A program made the translations under genes and the position numbers. 64,000 bases of DNA from Tyto alba (lineage: Eukaryota; Chordata; Aves; Strigiformes; Tytonidae), in contig NW_024881324.1 of NCBI RefSeq assembly GCF_018691265.1, forward strand, positions 3,165,730-3,229,729, given 5' to 3'. The notes below the pieces were generated by a model, which saw only the letters and a program-made list of their open reading frames with translations, did no database searches and was not told the DNA's origin. Shown piece after piece: positions 26,157 through 36,573 of this stretch. Position 1 is the first letter of the stretch. Each line of letters opens with the position of its first letter.

Positions 26157-26590
26157 GATCACAGACTCACGGGATGACTGAGGTTGGAAGGGACCTCTGG
26201 AGATCATCTGGTCCAACTTCCCGGCTCAACCAGCGTGACCTACAGCTGGTTTGCTCAGGACCACATCCAGACAGCTTTTGAATATCTCCAAGGAGGGAGA
26301 CTCCACATCCTTTCTGGGCAATCTGTGCCAATGCTTGGCCGACCTCACAGAGAAAAACTGTTTCCTGATGTTCAGAAGGAACCTCCTGTGTTTCAGTTTG
26401 TACCAACGCCTTCTTGTCCTGTCATTGGGCACTTCTGAAAAGAGCCTGCCACCCTCTTCTGTACAACTTCCCTGCAGGTATTTATAGACATTGATAATAT
26501 GACCCCTGAGCCTTCTCTCCTTCAGGCTGAATTGTCCTAACTGTCTCAGCTTTTCCTCACAGATGAGATGCTCCAGTCCGTTAAAGTTAG
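26157..26590 (-). mobile_element. CR1 LINE fragment, 5'-truncated, minus strand
   Basis: Read on the plus strand it starts with the reverse complement of a CR1 3' end (GGTTGGAAGGGACCTCTGGA, GATCATCTGGTCCAACTTCC) and continues into the C-terminal part of ORF2. On the minus strand a frame stays open across it, with the CR1 hallmarks LRQLGQFSLKERRLRG and KHWHRLPRK, so few indels have accumulated. It covers only the end of ORF2, well downstream of the reverse-transcriptase core, and cannot encode an active enzyme. It is a different subfamily from the G-rich copies at 10139 and 50046 and closer to the one at 44652. Confidence 0.92.
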
Positions 26591-27299
26591 ATGAGTTCTC
26601 AAAACTTTCACTTCTCAGTGATGAGGCATTAAGTAAGCTCATCACAGCATTTGAAACTGCAGGCTCAGTTCATCAAAGAAGCAAAACAAAGCTTGATGCC
26701 TATTCTCAAATTCAACCCCAAACTTTCTCACATATCTGAAAATTTGATAGGAAATCACAGTTTTTCAACTTGATCACAGCAACTTTTGCTGACCATGTGG
26801 TTTTTCAAAACTGTCATAAACTCTGATTTGGTTTAGAAATTCAAGTTTTAGGGAGGCCTGTTTTTAAATAGAGTTGCTGGGTCTACATGTGGATAACTAA
26901 ATGCATTAAAAATTCAAATAGCTAAATCTGTTGGGCTGACAATTTTCAAAAAATGTGAACCTGATGAAAGCTGATTTTGTTTTAATTCAGCAAAAACATT
27001 TTAAATATTCTTAAGCTAATAATCATGAGGGGAAATTTTGCCTCATTTGTTAGTGTATACCATGCTGCAACAGCATTGCATATTCCTTCAGATCGTATAT
27101 AACTGGAAGTTTGTCACGTATAAGCAAGAGAATTAGAGGTACATAGATGACGCTCGTATTTTAGGACATGCAAATGTTTACCACAACTTCATGCAGGAAT
27201 ACCACATGCTCAGTGTTCTGTTTTTCAAGGTGCTAAGTTGTTGACTGTAGATTGCAATGGTCTGTGGAGACAACTACTATTGAAAAAGGACAGAAAAGA

Positions 27300-27800
27300 A
27301 TCAGGCTGGAAGGAGGTCAAAAGATGAATACCTCAAGGTTACACTTTAGGGTCCATCTTATTTAATATTTTTGTCAATGCTTTTGGCATCCACAACTGAA
27401 TTGCTGATGATGCAAAGTTTGGAGTCGCCATCCATATAGAGGAAGATTGTACAGAAAGGGCATGATGATACTTGAGGACTCAAGTAATTTTAACATATTG
27501 CAATTCCATACTATGAAATGAAAGAGCATACAATAACCACAAAACAGTCATCAGTAAGCTAGAAGCTCATTCACTGGAAACCAGTGGAAAAGAGTAGGAC
27601 TTGGGTATATTCCTTGATTTCAAGATGGGTATTGTGATAGGTTCCGGGATGTAGCCATTAAAAACAAATACCGTTCTGGTGTCTTTCAGGACATATGTTT
27701 CAGAGGAAACACTGTTACCAGCCTACAAGGCTTAGTAAAACCCCACTTTTGTGTGTGTCCTGGTGAGCTCTGTTCAAGAAGAGTTAACTCAAGCTTCCTT
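27300..27800 (+). mobile_element. Probable ancient, heavily decayed CR1 fragment
   Basis: Scattered segments match CR1 ORF2 in the expected order: GGGTCCATCTTATTTAATAT TTTTGTCAATG (the CCTCTTTAACATCTTCATCAATG region), GATGATGCAAAGTTTGGAGT (the GCAGATGAxACxAAGTTGGGAG box around the reverse-transcriptase aspartates), TGGAAAAGAGTAGGACTTGG, then AAAACCCCACTTTTGTGTGT. Frame and many positions are lost, so this is an old copy. The boundaries are approximate, and the call rests on pattern recognition rather than an alignment. Confidence 0.55.
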
Positions 27801-30800
27801 TCAAAGAAGGACTACTCAGGTGCTTAGGGAAAGGGGAACCTGTCATATAAATGCAGACCAGCTCAGGTTAACCTAGTTTAGGTTAAAAGAAATGCTGAAA
27901 GAGACTATGATAACTTTTACAGAGTAAAAATGATCAGAAGAAAAAACAGTGGTAAAGGACAAGGCTCACACAAGAACAAATAAGTTGTGAACTTTCTGAT
28001 GAAATTAAGGCTACAAATTATATTAATATTCCTAGCCAGCAAAAATTATTTGAGATAATATTTTCAAGACAATGTGTAGTACATTTATTCAGGAAATACA
28101 CTCCTGTAATCCCAAGAAACTGGATTTAGTGACCAGGGCAATCCTTGTAGTCTCAACTTCCTGTATCTCTCTTCAGTATTAACTGCATTTCCATGCATTT
28201 TTTGTCACTTTTTAAGGCTAGGGTGCAGTACATAAAACTTGATGATGTCCTGAACTGAGATTAGGCCGGTGAAGACCTTTAAGAACAAGTACCTCTGATT
28301 TTAATATCACCTCACTTCAGGATTGCAGTGGACTGAAAGCAGAAATGGCTTATCAAAAGGTCCAGGGCAGAAATAGAAGGAAAACAGTAAGAATGTGCAG
28401 CCAGGGGTCAAGTGATAGGATTGAATCCTTAATCCCAGACACAAATTCTCCAGCAGCTCCCAACGATGTGATATGTCCCTGTGTCATCTGTTGATGCCAT
28501 CATATCGAACAGTGCCTCCAAGGTGGTTACAGCAGTTAAAATATAGAAAGGTTTTCCAAAAGACTTGTTTACTGTGTGGATTCTAATTTTCATGTAGCAG
28601 AAAAAAATAATAACTCTTCTCTGCAACTATACATCCTATTTTTCTGTATTTTCAAAAGTGTGACTTTGTAGGAAACAGCAGTTTAAAATCCATTAGTCTG
28701 ACAAAACCTTGATCCACTGCATGATTTTATTCATACAACTTCATGAGAATAATGTTGTAATCAGTTTGTTTCTTGTTTTCACTTTAAAATTACCATGATA
28801 AAGTTACTTTTTTTCAATATATTATTTGATTCTAAACAGAATTTTTGGAAATTCAGTAATAATAACTCTGATCTTCCAGATGGCAGAAATTTTTCAAAGC
28901 AGATTGATGTAGTTAATTATTAAATACAACAGTGTCAAATTATTTTGCATGTTTAGAAAATAACCCTCTTCCTGTTTACATATTCATTTGCTGATCTTAG
29001 TCAGTTAGTTTATGGCTGCTATTTTGGTAATGTGGAAGTGCATGCCATGTATATGCTGCACCTCACGGCCTTTGGAACTTCAGTGAGATAAGCAGCAATT
29101 CAGTTCAGATTCCCTCAATTCAAAGTAGAGAACCCTTCTACTTCAAAGAATCTCTGTCACTTTTTACACCAGCAGCAAAGGACTATCCCTTCCCATTTCA
29201 CTCCACTACTTACCAATCAACTACAAATATATACTGCATTCCTTTTAAATTGACATTTGAAATACCATATGCAAACTCCTTTAAAATTATTGTAACTTCT
29301 AGAACAGTTAGTGGAAAGATATATACTAATATAATAAAAGTTTTTAAAAGTCCAAACTGGTCGAAAACCAGTTTTCAATTGTTTTTTTTTTTCTCAAAAA
29401 TTATTGAGAATATCCAACAATTGTTTTTACTTCAGTGCAGAACAAGATTAAATCAGGACCATCTTAATTTCTTCTAAATCATGATCAGTATCAGGACACT
29501 CACTTGAAATGTATGAGATTCAAGATTATGTCTTTGCACTGAGTTAGGCAGATTATTGATATTATCATCAGCTCTGAAGTTTTTCCTTCCTCTGTGGCTT
29601 TGACCAGGAATACCATTCTGACCATGTGAAATCTTCCTAGAGAACAATTCATAAAAACATTTGTGTTTTGGTTAAATGTTTTGATTTTAATAAACTGGAA
29701 TTATGCAACAAAATTCTCCACCACCTCTGATACATCATTCTTAAACATTCGCAAGTTTTAAACTAAGCATTAACAACCAGGAAGTACTGTTATTTATGTC
29801 TTCTTTGTTGATCAGATTGCCATAAACAATACCTTAAGCCATAAAAAGTGTTGGCAGATTTTGTTTGTATTGTAGCTGATTTAATTATTTGACTCTTTGG
29901 TTTAGCTGATTTAAGTTCAAAGTAACTGCTAATTATTACATGATTATTGTTGCACATCAGCCAAGGTTCACTGTTTCCTTTATCACAGTTTAGATCAAAT
30001 TTAAAAAGCAACAGAGTTTTGCTCTGACAAAAGTTCAACTGACGATTAAAAATATTTCAGAGGAAAGCTCCTTTATGTGTAGTGACAGCGCAGAGGCTTA
30101 GATTGGGTGTTTTGAGGTTAGGAAGCATCCTGAAGGTAGGAGCAGCTTTAAACAAGCATCAGACCCAAGACACCGGGGGGGGGACCCTGTCCCCTCACGT
30201 TTCTGGGTCCCTCTTGGGTCCAGGCAGGCTGCGGGGTCACTTGCTCTGCTGGAATAAGCTTGGGACTGGGACAGGTAAGTAACTGTACTGGTGTTGCTGA
30301 CTTTTGATATGCTCATTAAAGCACCCAGGTCCCCCCTAGGGCCAACCAAACCAAGCTTTGCAGACCCCTGCAGGTGATTTAGGAAGGGCAGGGAGGACAG
30401 GAGACACCTTTGTTCGTTTTGGGTGCGTGGGGGAATCTCCACCTGCAGATACCACAGCTGCTTTTGAACAAGTCCTATGTGCCTGCCCAGAGAGATGCTC
30501 TGGAGGTGACATTGAATTCTGTAGCTGCTCTAGGTGAAACCAGCTGGACTTTTTAATGCGACCATGTGCACGTTAAGCTAGGCAGAGGTGGCATGAACCA
30601 TGGATTTCAGAGAGGCATGGTATATGGGGAATCAGAAAAAGGAAAGATTCCCTCTCCATAGGTCAGCCGGATATTAAGATCAAGAAGCCTCTGAGCCTAG
30701 ATACAAACCCAAGAAATAAATGTAAACTTATTGTGCTATAAATGGAAACTATTCTACTTAGCTACCGTTGTTATTTAAGGGTTACTTGTTTTTCCTCTAA

Positions 30801-31447
30801 GAAACTCAACTTTGTTTTCCCTCTCAGGTTAAGCTGCAAAGAGCAGAATACCTGTACACAGAAGCAGTTCAGAGATAGGCACTTGCATTTCCTTTTTTTT
30901 ACCTATTCGATCTCTGAAATCTGTAGGTATGGTTTTCAACACATTCTTCCCCCAGCCTTTTTAACATAGAGCAAAATGACAACTGATTTTTACAGATGAG
31001 CAAATACGATCTCCCTTATGACCAGGAAAACTAGTAATGACTTCTGTCTTGAGCCCAGTACCTTCATTTGTGTTGGTCAGGCTGATGTGAGTACCTGGAA
31101 GAAGGATATGTAGTGAGAAATTACAAAGCTGAATTTGAAAGGATAGAGAGAGTCATGTGGGAGCTTAAGTACTGGGAGGAAACATCATATACAGATAGGA
31201 TTTTGGGTGTTCCATAGGTCTCAGTGTTTGGGATTTTCGGTGAGTTTTGACAGAAGACATGCATGAAAAGGAAGGAAGGCAGAGACCAGGAGTACAGAGA
31301 AATAGAAGTGGGATGCCAAAAACCATGGGAATGAGAACCGTACAAGAGGGAAAGTGTGGAATATGCAGGCTGTCACAGAATAAAATCTCTGCAGTCATCT
31401 TTGAAAGCCCAGAAGAGTCCCTAATATACAGTAGAAGACTTTTAATT

Positions 31448-31617
31448 TAAATTGGAACTTAAAGAGGGAGGACTTTTAATACTTTTAATACAGATGGTAT
31501 TTTTCTGAACATGCTACAATTTTTTTCTGAAACAATAGAAGAATTTTCATTGAAATTGGAATTTAGAAGAGGGAAGAGGTTTAATACAGATGGCATTTTT
31601 TCTGAACACACTATGAT
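31448..31617. repeat. Imperfect tandem duplication, about 104-110 bp period
   Basis: Copy 1 (31448-31520) and copy 2 (31552-31617) share the order AAATTGGAAxTTxxAxGAGGGA, TTTAATACAGATGGxAT and TTTTCTGAACA. Copy 1 has an additional internal ACTTTTAAT duplication. Confidence 0.75.
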
Positions 31618-32423
31618 AAAATATATTGAGGTGTCTGCTGCTATGTAACAACTTCTTTTCCTACCCCCTTACCTTTTCACTGTTCATTACACTGAGAGCT
31701 CACACAGATACAGTCGCTTTTGGAGGGGGCCATCCTTAACTGAGGTCATAGGTGGGGTTAATGTTTGTCACTTGTGCCCTCCCACTCCCACTAGATTAGC
31801 TGCTAATCTAATGTAAAAGTGGGGGTTCATTAAAAACAATAATAGCAACAAGGGAACAGGAAAACCTCACAGTCCGCCTGAAATGTCTGCCATTTTCCAA
31901 AATATATGAGGCTAGAAATTGAGGGATCTGGTAAAAATCCCTTTTACTTATTGCCCTTAAATTCAGTTATGTCTTGAAATGAGTCATGAAAAATCCAGCT
32001 AATCTCCCATTCCCAGCCAAATCCATTTTCACCTACCTCTCTGATTCATTCATCTTCACCCTAGTCTTCATTTTGTTCACTTAAACTGCTACTAATGTGT
32101 GTGGGCTGAATTAATACATTGGTTTTCAAAATGGTTTCAGAGGTTCATATTCAGCATGCTGTGGCATAATGCTCAGCAATGTTATTCAGTCCAGCAACAT
32201 TTGTTCAAATCCTTGCAAAATAAACTTGCACAGCTACACTCATTTCACTTGGAAAGAAGTTTGCAAAATGTCAGCTGTTGAATTAAGTAAATTCACTATA
32301 AATTCATATGGTTCTGCATTCATCTGCATATAGACCACATCAATTTTCAACAAATCATAGTTATATTGGTACAATGCCATTCATAGCAACTACTCTTCTA
32401 TTTGACTATGTATACAGTTGGAA

Positions 32424-32479
32424 TTATGGCATAAAAACATATTCCGTAGTATGTTCCTTATGGCATAAAAATATATTCC
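32424..32479. repeat. Short direct duplication, 34-bp period
   Basis: TTATGGCATAAAAAxATATTCC at 32424-32445 recurs at 32458-32479 with a single mismatch. Confidence 0.8.
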
Positions 32480-35364
32480 TTTCAGAGTCTTACCTTAACC
32501 TGTTTATGCATTTAATAGGCAATAATATAAAAAGAGTGTATTCCTCTGAGGAAAGACAGGAATGATAGTAAGTGATTTATAATGGTTTATGTTGCATCAG
32601 GAGATTTATCACAGTTGATTTGCCAATTCTTAGCTACTTAGATTTATTTGTTTTCCTTTACAAAAGTTCTGGGCTCCACAGGAATGCGCTTCTTAATTCC
32701 ACCTCAGTTTAAACACATTTCTTGTGAATGCTAATATTGAAAGTTAATTGTAACTTCTACCCCTAAGTTAGTAGAACTGAAATACTGTATGTGCTTTCTG
32801 AAGAAAACTAATATAATTTTAAAGATTTCAGTTTATCAGTTGGAGGGTTTTTAAACTGAAATTGTGTTTACCTCAGCTTTAAAAAAAATCCTCAAGAAGT
32901 AATCTTTACAGGGCACAGATGATGTGAAGGGTGTACAACACATTACTAATTCTTTTCTCTAAGCAATTATTTACACAACAATAATGTACACATTTTTTTA
33001 TACAATTTACACAATTATTTACAAGTTATTTGCAGAAGCAACAATGTTAGAGTTCCTTTAGTTGGGAAAATAATAATAAAAAAAAAATCACTCAGGACAC
33101 AAAGCCATTATTTTACCGTAAGTAGAATTCTTCCTTGTGTGATCTTTTTGGAGAGTCGGGAAATATCAGCTATGGTGTGATATCATATCTTTATTGCAAA
33201 CATACTACTCAAGCTAGTGCTTTTTGTTACTGATACAGGATGAGATCATAGGAAACCACGTCAGGGCTTCCATCAAGAACCTTCCGGAAAATGGAATCTA
33301 TTAATAAATACATAAATGCAAATGTATTCTTGTACGGCTATATATTCTGTACATGAGTTCATGTATATTTGGTGGACTGTTGGTTTAGCAGGTGTTCACG
33401 TACCTACAGGAGGTTCATGACTGCCAGTTCCTTCCTCTGTCCTCTCTGTATCATACTAATATATTAATGAATTGCACAAGAATTCCCTGATATGTACAGT
33501 CATTTGATATCCAGCCTACTTAAAAAAAATTCCACAAGCAGTCGGATGATAGGACAAATGTCACAGATACACCTTGAACCATTCATTAACTTGTTACTGT
33601 TAAAGAAAAACACAGTGCTGGCATTTTAACAGTGTTGTAAACCTTGTTTTGAGAGGATTTTGTGACAAGCAAACTTACGTACTTTTGTAGCAGTTTGGAC
33701 CAAGGCCTTAAAAAGTCCTTACAAATTCTAAAATTCTCACAAAACCCCTTTAGGGCAGGTTGCTGGGCATTATGCTTTCAACCGAGGAGCATATTAACAT
33801 TAACTTGTCTGTGCTAAGATGGTATTTCCAACATTTTTTTGTTTGCTAATACCGGTTTATCCCCACCAGCCAACTCAGAAGTGTCATGTCACTCGGCTGC
33901 TGTCGTCACTACTGTCATGAGTAGAACAGTACCTCAGGGCAATCAGAGGCATGATCTTGGCTGCAGCTCCCCCACGTGAAGCGTAAGCCTTTGCTTATCT
34001 GTAGAAAAGATCCACTGGAGAAGGCTTTCTCATTTTTCTAGCGGGTATTCTTGATCTATGACACTTTTGTCCTTCAGCACTTTCAATAGTAAGGTTTATT
34101 TCTAACCTAGTTATCATTTTGTGGAACTAGATTTGGGAAGAATCACCTATATCAGATGGGACGCTGTGGCAGTTGTGGTGCCCTCTTGTCAGCTGCCAGA
34201 TGCCAGGTTTAATTGTGATGTGATGGAATAAGTTGTGATAATAAAACCAGTGCTGACATCTTGCCTCTAACGAAGTTCATTGTTCTCCTAATACCAGCAA
34301 ATGGAACTGACATTAACAGTTAGGAACTACTACTATCCACAGGGCTCAGCAGCAGGTTACACAGATGATCAGCAGCTACTTACTTGCAACTGTAGTTCTC
34401 TCTCAATAAAGTCAATGCATAAAAACATTACTCTCCTATCAGCCAGAGCCATTTGTAGATCCTTTAAAAAACTTGGGAGCAAATTCTAAAGGACATTTAG
34501 TTCCCCGAGTCATACTCTGAAGAAGACAAAAATAATATATATAGGATTTCAGTTGTTAGACACTGAAATATTCTTCATGTGTTTGTCTACAACATTTCCT
34601 AAATGCAAATAAAATATTTTGCTGTCTGTCATGCTTCCTAAAAAGAGTTGCCAATTCCATCTTCAGATTGGCTCTTAGTTTAAAAAAATTCCTATATAAG
34701 TAGCAGGGGAAACAAAAAATCCCAATGTGTTTTGTTGTTTGAAGAAAGGGTCCAATGCAAGGTCTGCACTTGCTTTGAGGTAATAATAACTGAATCTTCA
34801 ATGCAGTAACTCAAGAGAACTTTGCTCCTTGAGTTCCTTAGTTAAATAAGATTAATATGTGATAATGATAGAAAGCCTTTTAAACAATATTACAAGAAAT
34901 TTTTTTTTGTTTTAATTAACCAGTTAACTGATTTCTAGAGTGTCTTGGAGTGATTTAAATAATTAAAATAGTTCCTTAATCTTCCAGACATTTTAAGGGA
35001 AAGCTCTATCAAGTTCATTTCTGAACTCTTGATAAAACCAACTCTCACACAAGTAAACCAAAAAGTGGTATTTTTTTTTTCCCACAGAAAGTGACAGGAG
35101 CAGTGGGCTGCACATGGGGCCAGCTGCATGGCTGGAGGACAGGGCAGAGGAGAGGAGCTGCTGTGGCCGCGGTGGGTGGGAAGGTTGGCTGGGAACACGC
35201 TGCTTTGCTGCCTTTTTTCTGCAGGGTGATGCTTATCATGGGCCACCTGCCTCCAACACAAAACATGGACCGTCCAGGGCATCAGGCAAATGTTATCAGC
35301 AAGAAAGAAGGCTTTAGGGGGGAAAGTGGGGACCGTTTAGAGGTTTCACGTTCATTAGGACCAG

Positions 35365-35454
35365 GAAAAAACAAAAACAAAAAACAAACAAAAAAACCCA
35401 CACACACACAAAAAACAACAACAGCAACAACAACAACCAAAAAAAAAAAAAAAA
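35365..35454. repeat. A/C-rich low-complexity tract with (CA)n and (CAA)n
   Basis: AAAACAAAAAC-type units, then (CA)n at about 35399-35410, then CAACAACAG-type units, then a run of 16 A. It borders the upstream edge of the SLC9A3 CpG-rich region. Confidence 0.9.
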
Positions 35455-35939
35455 CGGGAAGAGGAAAAGAAGCCAGGTAGCATTTTTAATATAGCACATC
35501 TGAACAAACAGCTGCAAGCAGATGTGAGCGGCCAGGCAGCCCTCGCCTGCTGGTGTCACTTCCCCGAGCAGCGTGGGAAGAGGTGCTCTCTGGTGGACAG
35601 AAGAAAAAAAGCCGGTTTTGCCGAAATCTGCTCTGCCTGGGTTTGCTCTAGGTCCCGCAGCGCGCTTGTGGAGTGGAGGAGGAGGAGAGAGCGCGTCTCC
35701 CCGGCGTGGGACGGCGGGTCCGAGGGCGGGAGGCTGCGCACCCAAAGCACCCGAGGGCTTGCGGATCTTCCGCGGACCCGAGCGGGGTGGTGGTGGGGGG
35801 GAAGAGCTCCAGAAGCTCTGGGTCCCTCCTTTCCCAAACCCCACGTGCCGCGGGCGGGGCCGGCGGCCGCGACCCCGAGCCCACCGCCGTGTCCCCGTGG
35901 TGTCCCCGCGTGTGTGTGTCTGTGTGTGTGTCCGTCCGT

Positions 35940-35957
35940 CCCCCCCCCCCCCCCCCC
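35940..35957. repeat. C18 homopolymer in the promoter
   Basis: Eighteen consecutive C residues, preceded by (GT)n with one interruption and two TCCG units (35909-35939). The length may vary between individuals and is prone to sequencing error. Confidence 0.85.
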
Positions 35958-36162
35958 GGGCTGGTGCTGGGCCGGGGCAGCGCCGGCTCCGCACCGCGGG
36001 AGCGGGGGAAGCTCCGCCTCCGCCCGGCCAGGACCGGCCTGATAAAGGCAGGTGCGGGCGAGCAGCAGGACCCCAGCGCCGAGCATCTGCCCGTGCACGG
36101 AGCCCCTGACCCCCCTCCTCGGCCAAAAAACGGGTGGCGAGACGGGACGGGACCGAGACACA

Positions 36163-36179
36163 CCCCCACCCACCCACCC
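36163..36179 (-). other. Potential G-quadruplex (minus strand)
   Basis: Plus strand CCCCCACCCACCCACCC. The minus strand has four G-runs of at least three with 1-nt loops, the most stable parallel G4 pattern. It lies 133 bp before the ATG. A C13 run follows at 36230-36242. Confidence 0.6.
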
Positions 36180-36311
36180 ACGCCGCCCGCCGTCCTCAGT
36201 CGCGTCTCCGCGAAGGGACAAGGACCTCGCCCCCCCCCCCCCGCCAAGGAGCTCCGAAGAGGCGGAATTTCTGCGGGAAGGGGAAGCGGGATTTTGGTGC
36301 GTGGCTTGGAG

Positions 36312-36507
36312 ATGAGGCAGGGATCTGGAGTGGGGTTCCTCCTGGGGCTGATGGCTCTCCCAGCGGCGCTGGGACAGAGAAGCTCGGCCAGCCCTATAAA
36401 TAGCAGCCAGCCTCAAAGCTTTGCCATCGTCTCTTTCAAGTGGGACCACGTCAAGGACCCTTATGTCATCACGCTCTGGATACTTGTGGCCAGCTTGGCC
36501 AAAATCG
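36312..36507 (+). CDS. SLC9A3: SLC9A3 (NHE3) exon 1: signal peptide and first NHE membrane segment
   Basis: Encodes residues 1-65 plus the first base of codon 66. NHE3 exchanges extracellular Na+ for intracellular H+ at the apical membrane of intestinal and renal epithelium. Residues 1-21 form a hydrophobic leader with a likely cleavage site after Ala-Leu-Gly (ALG/Q). Residues 22-38 are short, variable and extracellular, with an N-glycosylation sequon NSS at 30-32. From residue 38, [20 protein letters not shown] and ILVASLAKI match vertebrate NHE3 (FxVVTFEWxHVxDPYVIxLW), more closely than NHE1, NHE2 or NHE4. The ATG is the first in about 790 bp and has a purine (G) at -3. The exon ends AAAATCG/GTGAGT, a consensus donor, in phase 1. 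No in-frame stop separates the ATG from codons upstream as far as 35673, but the start is set by homology and the leader. Confidence 0.95.
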
Positions 36508-36536
36508 GTGAGTCTGAGGTTCGACATTAATACCCG

Positions 36537-36573
36537 TCCTCTCCCTTTCCCTTCCCCCCCTTCCCCTTCTCCC
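36537..36573 (+). repeat. Polypyrimidine tract after the exon 1 donor
   Basis: Almost only C and T, with an approximate mirror symmetry around the central C-run (TTCCCTTCCC on one side, CCCCTTCCCC on the other). It begins about 30 bp inside intron 1. Confidence 0.7.

Larger units (their letters stand above)
27880..35500. other. Intergenic DNA upstream of SLC9A3
   Basis: Mostly AT-rich and without recognised genes. Contents seen: a GC-richer segment at 30080-30460 with a consensus splice donor at 30275, an imperfect tandem duplication at 31448-31617, a 34-bp-period duplication at 32424-32479, repeated AATTATTTACA motifs at about 32965-33027, a GC-richer block at 35085-35240 and an A/C-rich tract at 35365-35454. 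Confidence 0.5.
35520..36311 (+). promoter_or_regulatory. CpG-rich promoter and 5' UTR region of SLC9A3
   Basis: GC and CpG content rise sharply from about 35,520 and fall after about 36,550, bracketing exon 1, as at a vertebrate CpG-island promoter. Elements seen: an E-box CACGTG (35842-35847), a GC box GGGCGGGGC (35852-35860), a GC-rich CTCCGCCTCCGCCC block (36012-36025) and TGATAAAG (36040-36047), which is both a GATA site (TGATAA) and a weak TATA-like sequence. Mammalian NHE3 promoters are known to use Sp1/Sp3 and GATA factors with an atypical TATA element, so this cluster is a plausible core promoter. That would put transcription start near 36,070 with a 5' UTR of roughly 240 nt, which is inferred. 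No ATG occurs between about 35,522 and the start codon at 36312. Confidence 0.7.

Noticed and set aside
26226..26645. 139-codon minus-strand frame as a possible host gene
   Set aside because: Its content is the C-terminal part of CR1 ORF2.
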